Below, piece after piece: positions 63,100 to 64,000 of a stretch of 64,000 nucleotides of DNA. Positions within the stretch are counted from its first letter, which is position 1, and every line of letters starts with the position of its first letter. The notes below the pieces were generated by a model that was given only the letters and a program-made list of their open reading frames with translations, did no database searches and had not been told where the DNA came from. The position numbers and the translations under genes are program-made. Source of the DNA: Pseudonocardia sulfidoxydans NBRC 16205 (GTDB taxonomy: Bacteria; Actinomycetota; Actinomycetes; Mycobacteriales; Pseudonocardiaceae); NCBI RefSeq assembly GCF_007989085.1, contig NZ_BJVJ01000024.1, positions 1 through 64,000 of the forward strand, in the 5' to 3' direction.

Positions 63100-64000
63100 C
63101 TACCGCCTGTCGCAGTCTCGGAGGGTGTCGATTGCCTGGTCTAGTCTGCGGACCAGGCCGCTGGTGTTGACGATGGCCTCGCGCATGGCGCGGTGCTGCG
63201 AGGTCTCCTGTGGGCGCTCGGTCGTCAGGCGAGAGCGGATACCGCGCAGGTAGCGCCAGCTGTACTCCGGCGGTACCTCGGGATCGGCGCCCGCCTCGAC
63301 GACGCGGCGGATGTAGTCGGCGTACGCCCACGCTGCTTGTACAGATAGCTCGCAGGCCACCAGCTCGCGCTCGGCGAGGCACTGCTCGGGGGCGAGCGGC
63401 GAGTAGACGACGCCGGACCACGAGGCGTACGCCGTCGCGATACCTCGGACACCGAAGTCGCAGATGTCGGGGTGGTCGAATCCGTCGCGAAGGAACGCCT
63501 GCTCGACGACCGAGGCATGAGCGAGCTTCTCCTCCGGAGTTCCCTTCTCGTGTCGACTGACGAGTACGCGCGGAACGCAGAGCAGTCGGAGCGCGGTGTC
63601 GTGCTGCGCGCCATCCAGCGGGGTGTCCTCGACCAAATAGGCGCTCAGAATGTAGGGATCACTGAGGACTTTGATCCCCAAGCCCGTCACGGCCTGGACT
63701 GCGCGCTCCATGTTCTCGTCGTAGGTGAGGCGGCGCCAGACTGCGACCGAGGAAACGGACTCCGGCTCCAGGACCTCGACGAGGTGAAACATGACGACCC
63801 CGAACGGCCAGCAGAGGGCTCGGGCGTCGGCCATATCGAGTTCCTCGACTCGCTCGCAAGTCAGCCAGTCGTCCTCGGTAGCTGCCGTGGACGAACGTCG
63901 CCGAAAACCGGCCACCGCGTCGGCGCCGACGTACAGCGGCACGAACTTGTGGCTACGGATCCGGTAGGTGCTGCTGCTTGCTGAGACTGACTCGGACGGT
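63100..64000 (-). CDS. accessory protein of unknown function, 5' end outside window
   Basis: At least 300 residues; the frame is open to the right edge, so a GTG at 63942 is probably internal. Not recognised. Seen: S-H-K-F-V-P-L-Y-V-G-A-D-A-V-A-G-F near the visible start, a region with L-C-W-P-F-G-V-V-M-F-H-L-V-E-V, and a long helical C-terminal part (A-A-W-A-Y-A-D-Y-I-R-R-V-V, and R-A-M-R-E-A-I-V-N). It is joined to the hydrolase gene with a 3-nt gap and lies in the less GC-rich island. No membrane segment is evident. Confidence 0.7.
   Translation of the reverse strand, partial: PSESVSASSSTYRIRSHKFVPLYVGADAVAGFRRRSSTAATEDDWLTCERVEELDMADARALCWPFGVVMFHLVEVLEPESVSSVAVWRRLTYDENMERAVQAVTGLGIKVLSDPYILSAYLVEDTPLDGAQHDTALRLLCVPRVLVSRHEKGTPEEKLAHASVVEQAFLRDGFDHPDICDFGVRGIATAYASWSGVVYSPLAPEQCLAERELVACELSVQAAWAYADYIRRVVEAGADPEVPPEYSWRYLRGIRSRLTTERPQETSQHRAMREAIVNTSGLVRRLDQAIDTLRDCDRR

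Overview
The window is very GC-rich and actinobacterial in style: GTG starts are common, neighbouring genes overlap as ATGA/GTGA, and TANNNT -10 boxes sit 6-8 nt upstream of several start codons. The gene order (purD ... purB-purC ... purS-purQ ... purL ... purF-purM-DUF3073 ... ygfZ ... nitrobindin-DUF1416-sseA-DUF4395 ... glnR-mshD-pst-phoU-LCP-dus) matches, from memory, the Mycobacterium tuberculosis Rv0772-Rv0823 neighbourhood. mshD points to a mycothiol producer. I infer a Pseudonocardiaceae chromosome, probably Pseudonocardia-like; this rests on gene content, not on a database search.

Layout. 1-9.7 kb: the end of an acyl-CoA synthetase, a flavin-dependent oxidoreductase, arfB, an HtrA-like protease, a MoxR/DUF58/VWA/VWA cluster, nhaA, a holin-X-like membrane protein and an epoxide-hydrolase-like enzyme. 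9.7-18.6 kb: a glycerophosphodiesterase, purD, a LysR regulator divergent from an NTF2/SDR pair, an aminotransferase, a threonine aldolase, and a SigE-type sigma factor with a membrane partner. 18.6-35.2 kb: purine biosynthesis (purB, purC, purS, purQ, purL, purF, purM), interrupted by a receiver-phosphatase/histidine kinase/response regulator cassette and by a GGDEF-EAL protein. 35.3-49.9 kb: an NrtR-like regulator, a GntR/DUF1648 operon, DUF3073, Fur and YgfZ, a DivIVA-like low-complexity protein, a nitrobindin-like gene preceded by a 38-residue membrane microprotein, a sulfur-transfer operon with a cysteine-type leader peptide, LmeA-like, GlnR and MshD. 50-61 kb: pstSCAB behind a PHO box, two phoU genes around a dodecin, an LCP protein, a diguanylate cyclase, dus and a SodC-like lipoprotein. 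61-64 kb: tRNA-Lys(TTT), then a leaderless tyrosine integrase and less GC-rich accessory genes, which is the left end of an integrated element that runs off the window.

Two families of intergenic palindromes recur. Family A is a 40-bp near-perfect palindrome (4 copies) whose arms differ by compensatory changes. Family B is a 54-nt hairpin element (7 copies) that forms tandem pairs with an exact 8-nt spacer. Both tend to lie at gene ends, but one A copy is read in frame near the start of the DUF58 protein and one B copy encodes the C-terminus of the LysR regulator.

No gene-free stretch exceeds about 300 bases. The longest gaps are 47917-48196 (glnR upstream region with a plausible -35/-10), 33814-34082 (purF-purM, hairpins only), 46400-46634 (holds the leader peptide) and 49889-50102 (pstS promoter with PHO box).
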